The notes beneath the pieces are model-generated. The model was not told the origin of the DNA and searched no databases. It saw only the letters and a program-made list of their open reading frames with translations. Positions 41,219-50,378 of a stretch of DNA of 64,000 nucleotides are shown here, piece by piece. The position numbers and the translations under genes are program-made. The DNA comes from CAYLQA01 sp964385695 (GTDB lineage Bacteria; Desulfobacterota; Desulfobulbia; Desulfobulbales; Desulfurivibrionaceae): the NCBI GenBank assembly GCA_964385695.1, contig CAYLQA010000003.1:62001-126000 (forward strand), in the 5' to 3' direction. Within the stretch, counting starts at the first letter, position 1; each line of letters begins with the position of its first letter.

Positions 41219-43318
41219 ATGTACAAGAAACTCGAAGTTGAACTTGGCGGCCGTACCCTCACCATTGAGACCGGCAAAATGGCCAAGCAAGCAAGCGCTG
41301 CGGTAACAGTCACCTATGGTGAGACCGTGGTATTAGTAACCGTTGTTGGTGCTCGTGAGCCCAGGGCAGATGTAGATTTTCTGCCGCTGACCGTTGAGTA
41401 CCAGGAGCGTTTTTACGCAGTTGGGCGTATCCCGGGTAGTTTTTTCCGCCGCGAGATCGGACGCCCCACAGAAAAAGAGACCCTTACCTGTCGTTTCATT
41501 GATCGTCCGTTGCGTCCCTTGTTCCCCAAGGGCTATGCCAATGAGACCCAGGTTATTGCCACCGTTCTTTCCGCCGACTCGGACAATGATCCGGATATGT
41601 TGGCCATGATCGGTGCCTCCACCGCCCTGACCCTGTCCCATATTCCCTTCAATGGCCCTGTGGCCGGTGTACGGGTCGGACGTATTGACGGTAATTACAT
41701 CATCAACCCCACCCACGAGCAGCAGGAAGCATCTGATCTTGAGTTGATCGTGGCCGGTACCAAGGGTGCCGTGGTCATGGTTGAGGGTGGCGTAGACAGT
41801 CTGCCTGAGCAGGTGGTTTTGGACGGCATTTATTTCGGCCATGAGGCCATTCAGTCCATCCTGGCTGCCCAGGAGGAGATGCGGGCGGCCGTTGGCAAGC
41901 CCAAGATGGAAGTTGAGCCTCCAGTGGTTGATGAGGCCTTGGCCCAGCAGGTTGCTGAGCTGGCCGGTGACTCCATTAATACGGTTATCACCACCTCCGA
42001 CAAGATGGAGCGCCAGAATGCCTCCTACGAGTTGGCTCAGGAGGTTCTGGCCAAGTTTGAGGCTGCGGATGCCGAGTTTGACCGTCACGGTGAGGTCAAA
42101 GGTCTGCTGAAGGACCTGATGAAGAGTAAGATGCGCGCCAAGATCGTTGAGCAGGGTGAGCGCATCGGCGGCAGAAAGACCGATGAGGTCCGCCGGATCG
42201 AGACCGAGGTCTCTGTCCTGCCCCGGGTCCATGGTTCCGCCCTTTTTACCCGCGGCGAAACCCAGGCTGTTGTTACTGCCACCTTGGGTAGTGGTGACGA
42301 TGAGCAACGGGTTGAGACCTTGCAGGGTATGACCTTTAGAAAATTCATGCTCCACTACAACTTCCCGCCGTTCTGCGTGGGTGAGGCACGGTTCATGCGT
42401 GGACCCAGTCGTCGCGACGTAGGACACGGTGCCCTGGCAACCCGCGCTCTGCAGGCAGTACTGCCCAAGGAAGATGATTTTCCCTATACCATCCGGATCG
42501 TTTCCGACATTCTGGAATCCAACGGTTCATCCTCCATGGCCTCTGTCTGTGGTGGTTCCCTGGCCCTGATGGATGCCGGTGTGCCCATCAAGAAGCCGGT
42601 TTCCGGTGTGGCCATGGGACTGATCAAAGAGGGTGACAACGTTGTTGTCCTCACCGATATCCTCGGCGATGAGGATCATCTCGGCGACATGGATTTCAAG
42701 GTTACCGGAACCGATGAGGGTATTACCGCTCTGCAGATGGACATCAAGATCGAGGGTGTTTCCCGCGAGATCATGGCCACTGCCCTGGAGCAGGCCAAGG
42801 CCGGTCGTCTGCACATTCTCGATAAGATGGCCGAGTCTCTCACCGCCTCCCGCGATGAGGTACCGGAACATGCGCCCAAGATTTTCACCCTGCAGATCAA
42901 GCCGGATCGTATCCGCGATCTCATCGGTCCTGGCGGCAAGGTCATCAAAGGCCTCACCGCTGAGTTCGGTGTCAAGATCGATGTGGATGACAGTGGCGAG
43001 GTCATGGTTTTTGCCCCCAACGGTACAGTTGGAGCCGAAGTCACCGCCAAGATCAACGAGCTTACTGCAGAGCCCGAGATCGGCATGATCTACGACGGTA
43101 CTGTCAAAACCATCGTTGATTTCGGCGCCTTTGTCGAGATTCTGCCTGGAGTTGACGGCCTGGTTCATATCTCCGAGTTGGAGAACCACCGAGTCAACAA
43201 GGTGACCGACGTCCTGAAAGAAGGGGAAGAGGTCAGAGTCAAGGTTCTCGAGGTTGATCAACGCGGCAAGATTCGTTTGAGTCGCAAGGCCGTCCTCAAC
43301 GAAGAAAACGGGGAGTAA
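41219..43318 (+). CDS. pnp: Polyribonucleotide nucleotidyltransferase (PNPase)
   Basis: This 699-residue phosphorolytic 3'-5' exoribonuclease acts in mRNA decay. Two RNase PH-like domains are seen (EVELGGRTLTIETGKMAKQA, FMLHYNFPPFCVGEARFMRG, and SSSMASVCGGSLALMDAGVP), then a KH domain with RDLIGPGGKVIKGLT and a C-terminal S1 domain with YDGTVKTIVDFGAFVEILPG. Full length. A ribosome site AAGGAG precedes ATG 41219, 183 bases after rpsO. Confidence 0.98.
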   Translation: MYKKLEVELGGRTLTIETGKMAKQASAAVTVTYGETVVLVTVVGAREPRADVDFLPLTVEYQERFYAVGRIPGSFFRREIGRPTEKETLTCRFIDRPLRPLFPKGYANETQVIATVLSADSDNDPDMLAMIGASTALTLSHIPFNGPVAGVRVGRIDGNYIINPTHEQQEASDLELIVAGTKGAVVMVEGGVDSLPEQVVLDGIYFGHEAIQSILAAQEEMRAAVGKPKMEVEPPVVDEALAQQVAELAGDSINTVITTSDKMERQNASYELAQEVLAKFEAADAEFDRHGEVKGLLKDLMKSKMRAKIVEQGERIGGRKTDEVRRIETEVSVLPRVHGSALFTRGETQAVVTATLGSGDDEQRVETLQGMTFRKFMLHYNFPPFCVGEARFMRGPSRRDVGHGALATRALQAVLPKEDDFPYTIRIVSDILESNGSSSMASVCGGSLALMDAGVPIKKPVSGVAMGLIKEGDNVVVLTDILGDEDHLGDMDFKVTGTDEGITALQMDIKIEGVSREIMATALEQAKAGRLHILDKMAESLTASRDEVPEHAPKIFTLQIKPDRIRDLIGPGGKVIKGLTAEFGVKIDVDDSGEVMVFAPNGTVGAEVTAKINELTAEPEIGMIYDGTVKTIVDFGAFVEILPGVDGLVHISELENHRVNKVTDVLKEGEEVRVKVLEVDQRGKIRLSRKAVLNEENGE

Positions 43319-43348
43319 ATCTCCAGTTGCACCCCACCTGCGAACGAT

Positions 43349-43388
43349 CAGGCTGTCCCGCATACCTTTAGTATGGCGTGACAGCCTG
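43349..43388 (+). terminator. Long imperfect hairpin after pnp
   Basis: CAGGCTGTC (43349-43357) pairs with GACAGCCTG (43380-43388), and inside it CATAC/GTATG pairs around CTTTA. Flanking CCCCA and TGGGG could extend it. There is no T-run, so either a factor-dependent end or an mRNA-stabilising structure. Confidence 0.5.
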
Positions 43389-43482
43389 CTTGTCCACATC
43401 TGGGGCACATCTGAAGATTTGCAGTAATTGTTCCGTATGTGACCTCAAATTCGACTCCACCTTTCACTTCCTATTTTAACTA

Positions 43483-44739
43483 ATGTTCAAAAAGACCGTT
43501 CTTGATAACGGCATCCGCCTGCTTACCGAAAAGTTGCCCTCCCATACCGTTTCCGTAGGGGTCTGGGTTGAGGTTGGCTCACGCGATGAAGACGCTCGTA
43601 ACAACGGGAGCTCTCATTTTGTCGAGCATATGTTTTTTAAGGGCACCCAGTCTCGCTCCGCCCAAGATCTTGCTCACCAGTTCGACATGCTGGGCGGGAT
43701 GTCCAACGCCTTTACCTCCAACGAAAATACCTGTTTTCATGCCACGGTCCTTGATGACAAGTTGGCTCAGGTGGTGGATATCCTGGCGGATATTCTGTTG
43801 CATTCGATTTTCGACCAGACAGAGCTGAGTCGCGAGCGTGAGGTCATCCTACAGGAAATCTCCATGGTGGAGGATACCCCGGATGATCGGATCCATGAGA
43901 TGTTTTCCTCTCAGCTCTTTGGCGAGCACCCCCTTGGTCAGACGGTTCTTGGTCGGCCTGAGGTGGTTTCTGCACTGGACTCCAAAACCTTGCGTGAATA
44001 TGTAGCCAAACACTATCTGCCCGAGCGGATTGTTATCGCAGCGGCTGGCAATGTGGAGCACGAACGATTTTGTGCGCTCTGGCAGGAGAAGCTGGACGAT
44101 TTTGCCGGGCCTTCAGCAAGTTCTGTCCGTGAAGTTCCACAGACTCTGGCTCCCTATTGCAGGAGTGTGGAAAAAAGCCTTGAGCAGATGCATATGATCG
44201 TCGGTACTTACGGTCTGCCCGCGACAGCTGACGAACGTTATGCCCTTTACCTGTTGAATATCATCCTGGGCGGCAACATGAGCTCGCGTCTTTTTCAGGA
44301 GATTCGCGAGCGGCATGGCCTTGCCTATTCTGTTTATTCCTATCTGGCCTCCTTATCCGATTGCGGCTATCTTGCCATTTATCTTGGCGTGGACCCGGGG
44401 TCGGTCAACTCCGCCCTTTCCTTGCTCGGTAAAGAACTGGCTGCAATTCGTTCTTCTTTGGTCAGTGAGGCGGAACTGAGCATGGCCAAGGATTACGCCA
44501 AGGCCGGGCTCTACCTTGCCGGAGAAAACACCGAGGCTCGGATGACCCGTATTGCCAGAAACGAGCTTTCTTTTGGCCGTTACATTTCACTGGATGAGGT
44601 GGTGGAGGGCTTTACCAAGGTGGATCGACAGGATCTCATGGACCTGGCTGGCCAGCTCTTCGACACCGAACTATTCGGCGTATCCATCGGTCCCCTGACG
44701 GGTGATGATCTCGACTGGTCACCGTTGAAAACGGTATAG
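43483..44739 (+). CDS. M16-family zinc processing peptidase
   Basis: This 418-residue protein has the inverted zinc motif HFVEH (His45, Glu48, His49), followed by the distal Glu region LSREREVILQEISMVEDTPD, and the C-terminal domain with YALYLLNIILGGNMSSRLFQ and IRERHGLAYSVYS. These mark the YmxG/PqqL/mitochondrial processing peptidase type. The cellular substrate is unknown. The pnp-M16-dut order is common. No good ribosome site precedes ATG 43483 (TTTTAACTA), which is odd. Confidence 0.9.
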   Translation: MFKKTVLDNGIRLLTEKLPSHTVSVGVWVEVGSRDEDARNNGSSHFVEHMFFKGTQSRSAQDLAHQFDMLGGMSNAFTSNENTCFHATVLDDKLAQVVDILADILLHSIFDQTELSREREVILQEISMVEDTPDDRIHEMFSSQLFGEHPLGQTVLGRPEVVSALDSKTLREYVAKHYLPERIVIAAAGNVEHERFCALWQEKLDDFAGPSASSVREVPQTLAPYCRSVEKSLEQMHMIVGTYGLPATADERYALYLLNIILGGNMSSRLFQEIRERHGLAYSVYSYLASLSDCGYLAIYLGVDPGSVNSALSLLGKELAAIRSSLVSEAELSMAKDYAKAGLYLAGENTEARMTRIARNELSFGRYISLDEVVEGFTKVDRQDLMDLAGQLFDTELFGVSIGPLTGDDLDWSPLKTV

Positions 44740-44751
44740 GAGGATTTTGGC

Positions 44752-45207
44752 ATGAGTGAGCATCTGATGGAATTGAAATGGCTGAACCCTGAGCAGGATG
44801 GTGACCTTCCTCTGCCCACTTATCATTCTGCATTGGCCGCCGGTATGGACGTGGCTGCGGCAGTGACTGAGCCGGTCGTCATGACTCCCGGTGAGATTAA
44901 AATGCTGCCCACAGGCTTTGCCGTGGCCCTGATGAACGGATATGAATTGCAGGTTCGCCCTCGAAGCGGACTGGCCATCAAGCATGGAGTAACCGTTATC
45001 AATGCACCGGGCACCATCGACGCTGATTATCGCGGCGAGGTTAAGGTCGGGTTGATCAACCTGGGGCCTGAGGAGTATACGATTAATCGCGGGGACCGCA
45101 TTGCTCAACTCATCCTTGCCCCGGTCTGTCGGGCCAAGATTGAGGTGGTGAGCGAGCTGGATGAAACCGTCCGCAACCACGGCGGCTTCGGACACACCGG
45201 AAAATGA
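44752..45207 (+). CDS. dut: Deoxyuridine 5'-triphosphate nucleotidohydrolase
   Basis: This 151-residue dUTPase hydrolyses dUTP to dUMP and pyrophosphate, keeping uracil out of DNA. Motifs 1-5 of the trimeric family are present: AGMDVAAAV, PRSGLAIKHGV, INAPGTIDADYRGEVKVGLI, GDRIAQLILAPV and the C-terminal GGFGHTGK that closes over the active site. GGAGG precedes the ATG. Ends just before the metallo-beta-lactamase-fold gene. Confidence 0.96.
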   Translation: MSEHLMELKWLNPEQDGDLPLPTYHSALAAGMDVAAAVTEPVVMTPGEIKMLPTGFAVALMNGYELQVRPRSGLAIKHGVTVINAPGTIDADYRGEVKVGLINLGPEEYTINRGDRIAQLILAPVCRAKIEVVSELDETVRNHGGFGHTGK

Positions 45208-45214
45208 TGCGACC

Positions 45215-46024
45215 ATGCGCTTTTGTGTTCTTGGTAGCGGGAGTAAGGGCAATGCCACCTTTGTCGAGGCAGGAAATACCCGCATTCTGATCGATGCCGG
45301 ATTTTCCGGCAAGGAGACAGACAAGCGCCTTGCCGCAATCAACATCGAGCCGGAAAGCCTTTCGGCAATCATCATCACCCACGAGCACAGCGACCATATC
45401 AAGGGAGCAGGGGTGCTCTCCCGAAAATACAACCTGCCCATCTGGGCCAATGCGGCCACCTTTGCCGCAGCCCCGCATGTTCTGACAAAGCTCTTTGCGA
45501 CTTCTACCTTTGAGACCGGCACCGCTTTTTCCCTTGGCGGGCTTTCAATCCACCCTTACTCTGTCTCCCATGATGCGGCGGACCCAGTGGGATTTTTCAT
45601 CACCAACGGGTCAACCAACTTAGGTTACTGCACCGATACCGGGGTGCTTTCCCGTCTTATCCGTTTTCGCTTGGCCAACTGTCACGGTCTGGTCCTTGAA
45701 TGCAATCATGATCCGCATATGCTCAAGAACGGTCCCTATCCGCCTTCTTTGCAGCAGCGGGTGCGGGGCAAGGAGGGCCATCTTGCAAACGGAGATGCGG
45801 CCCGTTTCTTGAGCGAGATTCTGCATGATGGCCTAAACCACGTGGTCTTGGCCCATCTCAGCGATGCCAATAATCTGCCGGAGCTGGCCCATGGTGCCAT
45901 AAGCGAGATGCTTGCCGTAATACGCAATGAGGCCGGGCATGATTGTCCTCTGCCCAAGGTCAGTGTGGCCCTGCAAGATAAGGTGGGAGAGCTGATAGAA
46001 CTTTCCCAAGGGCAGGTGGATTGA
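45215..46024 (+). CDS. Metallo-beta-lactamase-fold hydrolase (WalJ/YycJ-like)
   Basis: About 269 residues from ATG 45215; a longer frame from 45161 lies inside dut and is less likely. The N-terminus MRFCVLGSGSKGNATFVEAG and the metal motif H56-E-H58-S-D60-H61 are those of the WalJ/YycJ family; further ligands lie in SVSHDAADPVGF, GYCTDTGV and LAHLSDANN. The family acts as a nuclease-like hydrolase linked to cell-wall or DNA-repair processes in Firmicutes; the role in this organism is unknown. Its stop overlaps the next start by one base. Confidence 0.85.
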   Translation: MRFCVLGSGSKGNATFVEAGNTRILIDAGFSGKETDKRLAAINIEPESLSAIIITHEHSDHIKGAGVLSRKYNLPIWANAATFAAAPHVLTKLFATSTFETGTAFSLGGLSIHPYSVSHDAADPVGFFITNGSTNLGYCTDTGVLSRLIRFRLANCHGLVLECNHDPHMLKNGPYPPSLQQRVRGKEGHLANGDAARFLSEILHDGLNHVVLAHLSDANNLPELAHGAISEMLAVIRNEAGHDCPLPKVSVALQDKVGELIELSQGQVD

Positions 46025-46806
46025 TGCGGGCTAAAAACAAATATCCTTGGCGGATTGGTGCCACCTCCTTTGTCTTGCCTGCAGACATCGAAACAAACGT
46101 GAGGCAGCTGGCGCCAATGGTGGATGATGTGCAACTGCTCTTCTTTGAGAGCGTGGGCAAAAGTACTCTTGCCCATCCTCTGGATGTGGTAGTTTTGGCC
46201 GATTTAGCCGGGGAACATGAGCTGAGTTACAGCGTGCATCTCCCGGGTGATCTGCGACTGGGGGCCTCGTCGCCTGCATTGCGAAATGAGGGGGGAGCCG
46301 AGATAGAACGCCTCATGACCATCCTTGAGCCGTTGGCACCGAATTGCTACGACCTGCACCTTGCACCGGAACAGACACTTGCTACAGAGCACTGGCAAGA
46401 CAATGTCCGGCAGGGGCTTACCGATCTTGCCGTGCGCTTGGGTGAAAAGAAAAAACTGGTGGCGGTTGAGAATATCGATTACCCATACGATTTGGTGAGC
46501 GAGTTGGCTTGCGAGCAGGGATTTTCGCATTGTCTGGATCTTGGGCATGTGCAACGTTACGGCCATGACTGGCAGGCGGCTTTGGCCCGCATTGACACGG
46601 CACGGCATATTCATCTCCACGGCTTGTCAAACGGCAAAGATCATCAGGGTCTAAGCGCCAAGGATCTCCCCTTGCTCAACCAACTGGGCAGCCGGCTTGA
46701 GTTGAGTGAATACTGTGGTGTGGTCACCTTTGAGGTGTATAACCTTATACAGCTTGTTTCTTCTATCGAGACGGTGGATCAGGCCTGGAAGAAAGCGGAA
46801 CAGTAA
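46024..46806 (+). CDS. cbiR: CbiR-like cobamide-remodelling phosphodiesterase
   Basis: The 260-residue product resembles the AP-endonuclease-2/xylose-isomerase-like TIM barrel. Likely metal ligands are in VAVENIDYPYD, HCLDLGHVQRYGHD, HIHLHGL and VVTFEVYN. Proteins of this type beside cobT and cobS are CbiR, which removes the lower ligand of salvaged corrinoids so that a new base can be attached. The start is ATG 46024 (TTG 46021 is one codon longer). It is followed after 42 bases by cobT. The call relies on context as well as fold; a general sugar-phosphate isomerase/epimerase is the alternative. Confidence 0.75.
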   Translation: MRAKNKYPWRIGATSFVLPADIETNVRQLAPMVDDVQLLFFESVGKSTLAHPLDVVVLADLAGEHELSYSVHLPGDLRLGASSPALRNEGGAEIERLMTILEPLAPNCYDLHLAPEQTLATEHWQDNVRQGLTDLAVRLGEKKKLVAVENIDYPYDLVSELACEQGFSHCLDLGHVQRYGHDWQAALARIDTARHIHLHGLSNGKDHQGLSAKDLPLLNQLGSRLELSEYCGVVTFEVYNLIQLVSSIETVDQAWKKAEQ

Positions 46807-46848
46807 GTGAGTCGGCGTGAAAACGCCGCAGTGATATAGGAGAGAATT

Positions 46849-47916
46849 ATGACGATGACAGCAAGCGATCTGGAAAAATACTGCGCGGCGATTCCCTCTG
46901 TGGATGAAGCTGTGGTCGATGCGGCCCAGCAGCGCCTTGATAATCAGGCCAAGCCCCAGGGCAGCCTGGGGAAGCTGGAAACTTTAGCTGCCCGAACCTG
47001 CGGTATCTGCGGTACCCTTGCGGCCAAGGTGGAGAACAAGGTGATCCTTACCTTTGCCGGCGATCACGGTGTGGTGGCCGAAGGGGTTAGCGCTTTTCCC
47101 CAGGAGGTGACCCCGCAGATGGTCCTGAATTTTTTGGCGGGTGGGGCAGGGGTTAATGTCTTGGCCAATCACGTGGGTGCCCAAGTGCGGGTGATTGATG
47201 TGGGTGTTGCCTCAGAGGTCTGCGGTGAGGATTTGATCAGCCGCAAGGTACGGCCCGGCACGGATAACATGGTCAAGGGGCCGGCCATGAGCGAGGAGGA
47301 TGCCTTGGCCGCTATCACGGTCGGCATTGAGGTGGCGGAACAGGCCATAAATGAAGGGACCGAGATTTTAGGTACCGGAGACATGGGAATCGGTAACACC
47401 ACCCCTTCGGCCGCGCTCTATGCGGCCCTCTTGCCTGCCTCGGCCCGTGAGGTGACCGGGCGCGGAACAGGTATCGATGATGCGGCTTTATCTAATAAGG
47501 TTGAGGTGGTCGCAAAGGCCCTTGAGGTGAATAAAGAGCGTCTTGCCTCGCCCTTGGCAGCACTGGCTGCCGTTGGCGGCCTGGAGATCGCCGGCATCTG
47601 CGGGGCTGTGCTTGCTGCGGCAAAAAACCGTATTCCCATTGTGGTGGATGGTTTTATCTCAAGCGCCGGAGCCCTGGTTGCCCTCAAGCTTGCGCCCACG
47701 GTTCTTGATTACTGCTTTTTCAGCCACATGTCCGCAGAACAGGGCCATCGGATCTTTTTTGAAAAGATGGATCTTGCCCCCATCCTCCATCTTGATCTGC
47801 GCCTGGGCGAGGGGACCGGGGCCGCGCTCTCCATGGGCATGGTTGAGGCAGGGCTTAAGATCATGAACGAGATGGCCACCTTTGGCGAGGCCGGGGTGAG
47901 CGAGGCCATGGATTAA
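46849..47916 (+). CDS. cobT: Nicotinate-nucleotide:dimethylbenzimidazole phosphoribosyltransferase
   Basis: This 355-residue enzyme activates the lower-ligand base of cobamides as its alpha-ribotide. Motifs are AQQRLDNQAKPQGSLGKLE, FAGDHGVVAEGVSAFPQEVT, GTGDMGIGNTTPSAALYAAL and the C-terminal LDLRLGEGTGAALSMGMVEA that carries the catalytic Glu. Length equals Salmonella CobT (356). TAGGAGA precedes the ATG. It is flanked by cbiR and cobS, so this is the nucleotide-loop part of the pathway. Confidence 0.96.
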   Translation: MTMTASDLEKYCAAIPSVDEAVVDAAQQRLDNQAKPQGSLGKLETLAARTCGICGTLAAKVENKVILTFAGDHGVVAEGVSAFPQEVTPQMVLNFLAGGAGVNVLANHVGAQVRVIDVGVASEVCGEDLISRKVRPGTDNMVKGPAMSEEDALAAITVGIEVAEQAINEGTEILGTGDMGIGNTTPSAALYAALLPASAREVTGRGTGIDDAALSNKVEVVAKALEVNKERLASPLAALAAVGGLEIAGICGAVLAAAKNRIPIVVDGFISSAGALVALKLAPTVLDYCFFSHMSAEQGHRIFFEKMDLAPILHLDLRLGEGTGAALSMGMVEAGLKIMNEMATFGEAGVSEAMD

Positions 47917-47918
47917 TA

Positions 47919-48677
47919 ATGTTTCTGCCCCTACGCACCGCCATAGCCTTTTTGACCATCCTGCCCATCCCGCTGCCCGCAGAGGTTGGCCAGACTGAGC
48001 TGAAGGAAAGCAGCCTTTATTTTCCTGCTGCCGGCTGGTTGATCGGTGCAATTTTGGCTGGCTGCGGCTGGCTCTTGCTTTCGGCTGGGCTTTCCGCCTG
48101 GCCATGTGCCGTGATTTTGCTTGCCCTGTGGGCTGTTCTGACGCGTGGGTTGCATCTTGACGGGCTGGCGGATCTTTTTGACGGCTTAGGCGGTGGCCAT
48201 GATCCTGCCCGGCGGCTGGAGATCATGAAGGATTCAGCCACCGGCGCTTTTGGGGCCATTGCCCTGATCTGTCATCTCCTTGCCAAGCTGGTCTTTCTGG
48301 CTGGACTGATCGAGAGTCTGGGGGGGGGCGTTCTTTTCCCTCTTGCCGCGGTTCCGGCATTGGGCCGGTGGGTTATGCTCACCCTGTTTACAGGGACCAG
48401 TTATCCACGCAGCCAGGGTACTGGGCATGCTTTTGTCGGTCAGATGCGGCTGTCTGCTTTGCTTCTTACATCCCTGTGGTTGGCGCCTTTTTTATTCTGG
48501 TTTTGGCCAGGTGGTGTTGCTCTGTTGCTGGGCGCATTGCTGCCGGGACTCTGGTTACGGTTTAAGGCGCAAAAGGCCTTTGGCGGGGTAACAGGGGATG
48601 TGCTCGGGGCGTGTTGTGAGCTGGCGGAAACAGCCGCGCTTTTTGCAGGATTGCTTTTCTGTTCGCTTCCTGCCTGA
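47919..48677 (+). CDS. cobS: Adenosylcobinamide-GDP ribazoletransferase
   Basis: This 252-residue inner-membrane enzyme joins AdoCbi-GDP with the alpha-ribotide to finish the cobamide. The N-terminal motif is AIAFLTILPIPLP and the acidic active-site motif is HLDGLADLFDGLGGGHDPAR with RRLEIMKDSATGAFGAI; several helices follow. It starts three bases after the cobT stop. No cobU or cobalamin riboswitch is visible in this window. Confidence 0.94.
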   Translation: MFLPLRTAIAFLTILPIPLPAEVGQTELKESSLYFPAAGWLIGAILAGCGWLLLSAGLSAWPCAVILLALWAVLTRGLHLDGLADLFDGLGGGHDPARRLEIMKDSATGAFGAIALICHLLAKLVFLAGLIESLGGGVLFPLAAVPALGRWVMLTLFTGTSYPRSQGTGHAFVGQMRLSALLLTSLWLAPFLFWFWPGGVALLLGALLPGLWLRFKAQKAFGGVTGDVLGACCELAETAALFAGLLFCSLPA

Positions 48678-48702
48678 TTCTCCTTGCTGGACTGCCGCCT
48701 CT

Positions 48703-50193
48703 TTAGTTTTTCCCCTCCACCAATTCAACAAGCCTGACAATATTGTCTTCCAGTCTTGCGGTATGGGAGGTGACTGCCTCGGATGCCGCGGCAAGCTCTT
48801 CGGAGTTGGCGGCCAGGTTCTGGGTGCCGGAATCCATCTGGGTGACACCCTCGTTGATCTGGCTGATGCCGTTGGCCTGCTCGTGGGAGGCCTGTGATAT
48901 TTCTTCCACCAAAACGCCCACCTTGCGGGAATCCTCAACAACGCCTTGGGTCTGCTCCACCACGGAGTTTACCTTGTCCAGCCCTTCATTGACGTTGCCA
49001 AGGGCCTGTCCGATCAGGTCGCTGGAGCTGTGGGCCGAATCCGAGGTGCGTTGCGCCAGGTTACGGACCTCTTCCGCCACCACGGCAAAGCCTTGTCCGT
49101 GCTCACCGGCCCGTGCCGCTTCAACTGCGGCGTTGAGGGCCAGCAGATTGGTCTGGAAGGCGATCCCTTCGATGTCGGCGATAAAGTTGGATATCTCGTC
49201 GCTGTCGCTTTTGATCTTCTCCATGCTGGCCTGCATGGTCTGTACCACCTTGCTGACCTTGATGCCGCTTTCCTCGTTTTTCTTCATGGACAGGTTTGCT
49301 TCATTGGCATTGGCATCGTTGTGTTTGACCTGGCTGGTGATTTCTTCGAGGGTTGCGCTGGTCTCTTCCAGGTTGGCTGCCATTTGTGAGGCCATTTCCG
49401 CTACCTGTTGAGAGCTGTTGGCTGCGGCCCGTGCTTCCTCGGAGATGCTGCCTGCGCTTTGTTTAAGGTCTGTGGCGATCTCGCTTACCACCTTTACGAT
49501 CATTTGGACAAAGAAAACAGCCAGTAGCAAAATGGCGATAATGGCAATGAGCCCGGCAACATTAAAGAAAATTTTAAAGCGGTCAATGTAGCCGATGGTT
49601 TCGGTGCTTACCCTGTCCAGGGCTTTGCGGAGCGTATCAACGGCCACCTTTGATTGTCCCATCACGCCATAAAAATGATCCAGGTATTCGTCTTCAAAGA
49701 CCTCCATGGCCGTTTCGGAGTCCTCGTCTTGTGTAGCGGGGATGATCTTTTCCGTAATGAGTCCGCGCATTTCCTTCCAAGATGCCTCAACAACCTTGAG
49801 GGAAGCTACAATGGACTTGGCGCGTTCCAATGTATGGCAACTGCTGCAGGTAATGCTAGCTTGGGAGGGCGTGGCAAAGTCGGCGCGCATTTGCGTGATG
49901 ACCTTGTCCATTTTTTTAAATGTGTTGTTGAGGGTCTCGACCTGCGCTTCGTCGGGTTCCTGAATCTGGAGGAGAATGAGGGTGTTGATAAGGTTAAAGT
50001 TGAGCCTTGTCCGAGCAACCTTATCGATGTGAGCGCTTTTGAGTTCTATTCCCTTGTAAGTCTTTCCGCCTATCTGCACCTGACTTATAACAAACTGGGA
50101 AAGCCCCATACCGATGACGACAACAACGAGGGCCGAGCAAACCAGGAGTAAGAGTTTTGCTCGTAGGCTTAAGGAGTTGTACCACGACTTCAT
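48703..50193 (-). CDS. Methyl-accepting chemotaxis protein with heme-binding CXXCH in sensor domain
   Basis: About 496 residues from the ATG at 50193; an upstream in-frame ATG at 50253 adds 20 residues. TM1 is about 13-37, followed by a helical periplasmic domain (to about 205) with Cys116-S-S-Cys119-His120, a c-type heme site. TM2 (VAGLIAIIAILLLAVFFVQM) and the cytoplasmic signalling domain follow, with the hairpin tip EGIAFQTNLLALNAAVEAAR, AGEHGQGFAVVAEEVR. The protein should sense redox state or a gas such as NO, CO or O2 through heme, and signal to the flagellar motor via CheA/CheY. No pentapeptide for CheR is seen at the C-terminus. Confidence 0.9.
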   Translation of the reverse strand: MKSWYNSLSLRAKLLLLVCSALVVVVIGMGLSQFVISQVQIGGKTYKGIELKSAHIDKVARTRLNFNLINTLILLQIQEPDEAQVETLNNTFKKMDKVITQMRADFATPSQASITCSSCHTLERAKSIVASLKVVEASWKEMRGLITEKIIPATQDEDSETAMEVFEDEYLDHFYGVMGQSKVAVDTLRKALDRVSTETIGYIDRFKIFFNVAGLIAIIAILLLAVFFVQMIVKVVSEIATDLKQSAGSISEEARAAANSSQQVAEMASQMAANLEETSATLEEITSQVKHNDANANEANLSMKKNEESGIKVSKVVQTMQASMEKIKSDSDEISNFIADIEGIAFQTNLLALNAAVEAARAGEHGQGFAVVAEEVRNLAQRTSDSAHSSSDLIGQALGNVNEGLDKVNSVVEQTQGVVEDSRKVGVLVEEISQASHEQANGISQINEGVTQMDSGTQNLAANSEELAAASEAVTSHTARLEDNIVRLVELVEGKN

Positions 50194-50279
50194 GCTTGCA
50201 CCACTTTTCTGACGAATTAATGGAATTTCATGCGAGACAGAGGCCTTGCTCACGCTCGCGACCCTTTTTTCTGCACACG

Positions 50280-50293
50280 TTATTGTACAATAA
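50280..50293. promoter_or_regulatory. 14-bp perfect palindrome upstream of the chemoreceptor gene
   Basis: TTATTGTACAATAA is a perfect palindrome about 90 bases before the chemoreceptor start. It contains TACAAT on the - strand, a 5/6 match to a -10 box, so it could be a promoter with an overlapping operator. Confidence 0.35.
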
Positions 50294-50378
50294 AGTCAGC
50301 AGGGTGTGTAATTTGATTTTCATTCTAAAAACAGGGGGTTATTAATGGTGGAGTGGTGCGGCTGTTAGGAGGATGGCC

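Noticed and set aside
41333..42427. 364-codon - strand frame antisense to pnp
   Set aside because: Shadow of PNPase, which is complete on the + strand.
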